A stretch of DNA of 64,000 bases. Origin: Flavobacterium bernardetii (lineage in GTDB: Bacteria; Bacteroidota; Bacteroidia; Flavobacteriales; Flavobacteriaceae). The DNA lies in contig NZ_JAANOQ010000009.1 of the NCBI RefSeq assembly GCF_011305415.1, positions 43,113 through 107,112 of the forward strand. Reading direction: 5' to 3'. Within the stretch, counting starts at the first letter, position 1; each line of letters opens with the position of its first letter. Positions 61,557-64,000 of the stretch are shown one piece after another. The notes beneath the pieces were generated by a model, which was given only the letters and a program-made list of their open reading frames with translations, was not told the origin of the DNA and ran no database searches. The translations under genes and the position numbers were made by a program.

Positions 61557-62638
61557 TATCTAAAATATGAAAAATCGTGATTGTTCTCCAATTTCAATAA
61601 AGTCTCATAAATCAATTTAATCACATTTTCCACATCTTCTCTGTGAACCATTTCTACAGTTGTATGCATATAACGTAAAGGCAAAGAAATTAAAGCACTT
61701 GGTACACCGCCATTACTATAAGCAAAAGCATCTGTGTCAGTTCCTGTAACTCTTGAACAAGCACTTCTTTGAAATGGAATGTTTTTAGCTTCAGCAGTAT
61801 CAGTAATTAAATCTCTTAATTTATTTTGTACAGCTGGTGCATAAGCAATAACCGGACCTTTCCCCATTTTTAAATCACCCTGAATTTTTTTATCAATCAT
61901 CGGAGTAGTTGTGTCGTGAGTTACATCTGTAACAATTGCAATATTTGGTTTAATGCTTTGCGTAATCATTTCTGCACCACGTAAACCAATTTCTTCTTGA
62001 ACTGCATTTACAACATATAAACCAAAAGGTAATGTTTTTTTGTTTTCTTTTAAAAGACGAGCAACTTCTGCAATCATAAAACCGCCCATTCTGTTGTCAA
62101 TGGCACGACAAACAAATTTGTTTCCGTTTAAAATTTCAAATCCATCAGGGTACGTAATTACGCAACCTACATGAACACCTAAATCTTCCACTTCTTGTTT
62201 CGTACTACAACCACAATCAATAAAAATGTTTTCTATTTTTGCAGTTTCTTCTTTTCCTGCAATTCTTGTATGAATGGCTGGCCAACCAAAAACTCCACGA
62301 ACAATTCCTTTTTTAGTATGAATGTTGACACGCTTTGATGGTGCAATTTGATGATCACTTCCTCCATTTCTAATTACATATATTAAACCGTCATCAGTAA
62401 TATAATTTACATACCACGAAATTTCATCACTATGCCCTTCAATGACTACTTTGAAAGGTGCGTCAGGATTAATAACACCAACAGCAGTTCCATAATTATC
62501 TGTAATAAATGTATCAACATAAGGTTTCAAATATTCCATCCATAATTTCTGACCTTCACTTTCATATCCTGTAGGTGATGCATTATTTAAATATGTTTCC
62601 AAAAATGCAATCGAACTATCTTTTAATATACTTTTCAT
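61556..62638 (-). CDS. M42 family metallopeptidase (glutamyl-type aminopeptidase)
   Basis: 360 residues. A cytoplasmic di-zinc aminopeptidase of the TET type. Metal-binding sites are visible as VIEGHSDEISWYV, AIDNRMGGFMIAEVAR, VQEEIGLRGAEM, VTDVTHDTTTP and HTTVEMVH. The role is the breakdown of peptides in protein turnover. It is followed by the two-component gene pair, with a 1-bp overlap, although functional links are not obvious. The spacer 62639-62725 upstream holds no clear promoter. Confidence 0.9.
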   Translation of the reverse strand: MKSILKDSSIAFLETYLNNASPTGYESEGQKLWMEYLKPYVDTFITDNYGTAVGVINPDAPFKVVIEGHSDEISWYVNYITDDGLIYVIRNGGSDHQIAPSKRVNIHTKKGIVRGVFGWPAIHTRIAGKEETAKIENIFIDCGCSTKQEVEDLGVHVGCVITYPDGFEILNGNKFVCRAIDNRMGGFMIAEVARLLKENKKTLPFGLYVVNAVQEEIGLRGAEMITQSIKPNIAIVTDVTHDTTTPMIDKKIQGDLKMGKGPVIAYAPAVQNKLRDLITDTAEAKNIPFQRSACSRVTGTDTDAFAYSNGGVPSALISLPLRYMHTTVEMVHREDVENVIKLIYETLLKLENNHDFSYFR

Positions 62639-62725
62639 TTATTTGATTTTTTTTTTGCTAAAATAAAAAAATGGCATTGAACTTGCTAATTAAATTTATA
62701 ATTTTACACTTTAATATATATAGGT

Positions 62726-63418
62726 ATGCAACGCATTTTTTTAATTATTGTTTTTTTATTCAGCTTCTCCTTTGTTTTCGCACAAGAAGATGAAGGCTCA
62801 GGTGTGTCTGATACCATTGTGTATATTCAAGATACAGATACAATCCGCGAAATAATCATTGAAGAAGTTTCTATTACAGATGAAAACAGAGTCAAATTAA
62901 CAAAAGAAGAACGCGAACAAATTAAGTTGTTAGAACGTAGAGTTCGTGTCGTGTATCCTTATGCAAAACTAACTGCCGAAAAATTAACTCAAATTAATGC
63001 CACTATGGCGAAGTTGAAAACTCAAAAAGAAAAGAAAAAATATTTTAAACTAGTTGAAAAGTATTTAAATGAAGAATTTGAGCCTAAACTTAAAAAGCTA
63101 TCCCGTAAACAAGGTCAAATTTTAGTGAAGTTAATTTATAGACAAACTGGAAAAACCACATTTGATCTAATTAAAGATTATAAAAGCGGTTGGAAAGCCT
63201 TCTGGTCAAACAATACGGCAAGATTATTCAACATCGATTTAAAGAAAACCTACGATCCTATGGAGGTTCCAGAGGATTTTTATATAGAAACCTATCTGCA
63301 ACGCTGCTTTGATGAAGGTAAACTTGTAAGGCAAGAAGCCAAAAAGCCAATTTCAGAAAGTGAGCTGACCCTGAATTGGGCAATTAAAAACAAAGAAAAG
63401 CTAAAAGCTGGGAATTAA
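62726..63418 (+). CDS. DUF4294 family exported protein
   Basis: 230 residues with a signal peptide (MQRIFLIIVFLFSFSFVFAQ). A charged helical domain follows, with RRVRVVYPYAKLTAEKL, LSRKQGQILVKLIYRQTGKT and FDLIKDYKSGWKAFWSNNTA, the DUF4294 signature. Function unknown; widespread in Flavobacteriia. The ATG overlaps the repeat ATATATATAGGTAT (62714-62727), which is found again at 63429-63442, 11 bp after the stop. Confidence 0.85.
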   Translation: MQRIFLIIVFLFSFSFVFAQEDEGSGVSDTIVYIQDTDTIREIIIEEVSITDENRVKLTKEEREQIKLLERRVRVVYPYAKLTAEKLTQINATMAKLKTQKEKKKYFKLVEKYLNEEFEPKLKKLSRKQGQILVKLIYRQTGKTTFDLIKDYKSGWKAFWSNNTARLFNIDLKKTYDPMEVPEDFYIETYLQRCFDEGKLVRQEAKKPISESELTLNWAIKNKEKLKAGN

Positions 63419-63428
63419 TCCTTCTCTT

Positions 63429-63442
63429 ATATATATAGGTAT
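63429..63442 (+). repeat. 14-bp direct repeat flanking the DUF4294 gene
   Basis: ATATATATAGGTAT, identical to 62714-62727 at the gene's start. Simple AT composition, so a chance match is possible. Confidence 0.5.
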
Positions 63443-63479
63443 AGTTTTTTAGAAGCTATTTCCTGCTCTCCGCTATATC

Positions 63480-63532
63480 TTTTACAATTACACCCGACAA
63501 GTTTTTGATGCTTGTCGGGTGTAATTGTAAAA
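63480..63532. repeat. Long perfect inverted repeat, structured element
   Basis: 22-bp arms, perfectly paired (63480-63501 and 63511-63532), around the 9-nt loop TTTTTGATG; the core is ACACCCGACAAG / CTTGTCGGGTGT. Flanks are CTGCTCTCCGCTATATC on the left and GGATGCCGCTCCTATCAGGG on the right. No T run follows, so it is not an ordinary terminator. It is the most marked structure of the spacer 63419-63845, where no gene is seen. Confidence 0.8.
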
Positions 63533-63845
63533 GGATGCCGCTCCTATCAGGGCTAGAATTCAGTTTTCATAAGAAATTCTAGCAAAACATTCTCTTTTTG
63601 ATGGTTTATGAAGCTTTGATTTGGGAAAAACACATCCAAAAACGACCTATTTCACAAGAAAATCCTATTTTTTATATCTAATCAAGAAGATGAAATAGTG
63701 TTGCAAGTCCAGTAAAATCGCTAAAATCTAATATTAGTTTAAAATGGTTTAAATAACTTTCGTTTGTAACTTACTGCAAGCCAAATGATAACAAAATACT
63801 TTGTAAATATGTTAAGATAATGTTAGGAAATACAAAATTAAGTGC

Positions 63846-63853
63846 TAGTTTTG
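63846..63853 (+). promoter_or_regulatory. First promoter (P1) of a probable rRNA operon
   Basis: TAGTTTTG followed by CACCCGC, then AATAAGAGAGAAGTTC and TTTATATAATGA. The same pattern returns 112 bp later (63958). No gene is seen between the two, and stable-RNA operons typically have such tandem promoters. Confidence 0.55.
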
Positions 63854-63933
63854 CACCCGCAATAAGAGAGAAGTTCTTTATATAATGACAGACAGATTGG
63901 AGATTATTTTTTGAAAAAAAAGTAAAAAAAGAT

Positions 63934-63965
63934 TTGGAATTTAAAATATAAAGATGTTATCTTTG
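63934..63965 (+). promoter_or_regulatory. Second promoter (P2) of a probable rRNA operon
   Basis: TTG (63934-63936), 21 bp, TATCTTTG (63958-63965), then CACCCCGC, AAGAGAGGGAGTTCTT and AATAATGA. The GAGTTCTT segment is boxA-like. The transcript, if rRNA, starts just before the window ends. Confidence 0.6.
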
Positions 63966-64000
63966 CACCCCGCAAGAGAGGGAGTTCTTACAAATAATGA

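Overview
The window looks like a chromosomal segment of a Bacteroidota organism in the family Flavobacteriaceae (Flavobacterium or a close relative). The evidence is the AT-rich sequence, promoters of the TTG-N19-21-TAnnTTTG type in place of E. coli-type -35/-10 boxes, near absence of Shine-Dalgarno sites, and family-typical genes: fused SecDF, a long LepB, DUF5683, DUF4294, WbqC, an M42 peptidase and a LytTR regulator with a TPR histidine kinase. No tool was run; families are named from motifs read by eye.

Left housekeeping part (1-24.4 kb): the 5' end of guaB, a small membrane protein, HMG-CoA lyase, an AONS/KBL-family PLP enzyme, secDF, then a leftward parA-parB-DUF5683-dapB-lepB-wbqC series. 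A rightward idi-queD-like-manA cluster follows, then two identical tRNA-Thr(TGT) genes. Next is a MarR regulator with a perfect palindrome at its promoter and a three-gene beta-oxidation operon (bifunctional dehydrogenase/hydratase, thiolase, acyl-CoA dehydrogenase) in the same order as fadNAE of Bacillus subtilis. DUF4268, a CoA-pyrophosphatase-type Nudix enzyme, an acyltransferase and an ECF sigma factor with a small membrane protein complete this part.

Genomic island (about 24.8-52.9 kb): a tyrosine recombinase at the left end, several unrecognised genes and a possible Rep-like protein are followed by a nearly gapless rightward operon of ten genes (29977-50672). Its first eight genes encode an AbiEi-like winged-helix protein, a nucleotidyltransferase, a type I-like adenine methyltransferase, an HsdS-like specificity subunit, a giant NERD-kinase-kinase-NTPase protein, a protein of unknown fold, a giant nuclease/HerA-like ATPase and a PP2C phosphatase. 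The methylase-S-kinase-unknown-ATPase core resembles the methylation-associated defence system (MADS), but here it carries a different front module and a phosphatase. Two more genes follow: an SPL-type radical SAM protein and an apparent methyltransferase-SF1 helicase fusion. A symmetric four-half-site operator lies on the operon promoter. The island appears to have inserted between ndh and its promoter: a 13-bp repeat sits just after a -7 box at the left end and again just before the ndh start at the right end.

Right housekeeping part (52.9-64 kb): ndh, nadC, a YihY-family membrane protein, a chalcone-isomerase-like secreted protein, an NTF2-like protein, a large secreted protein, a LytTR response regulator with its TPR histidine kinase, an M42 aminopeptidase and a DUF4294 protein. 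The window ends in what looks like the tandem promoter region of a ribosomal RNA operon starting just beyond it. Decayed dispersed repeats are visible in several housekeeping intergenic regions.
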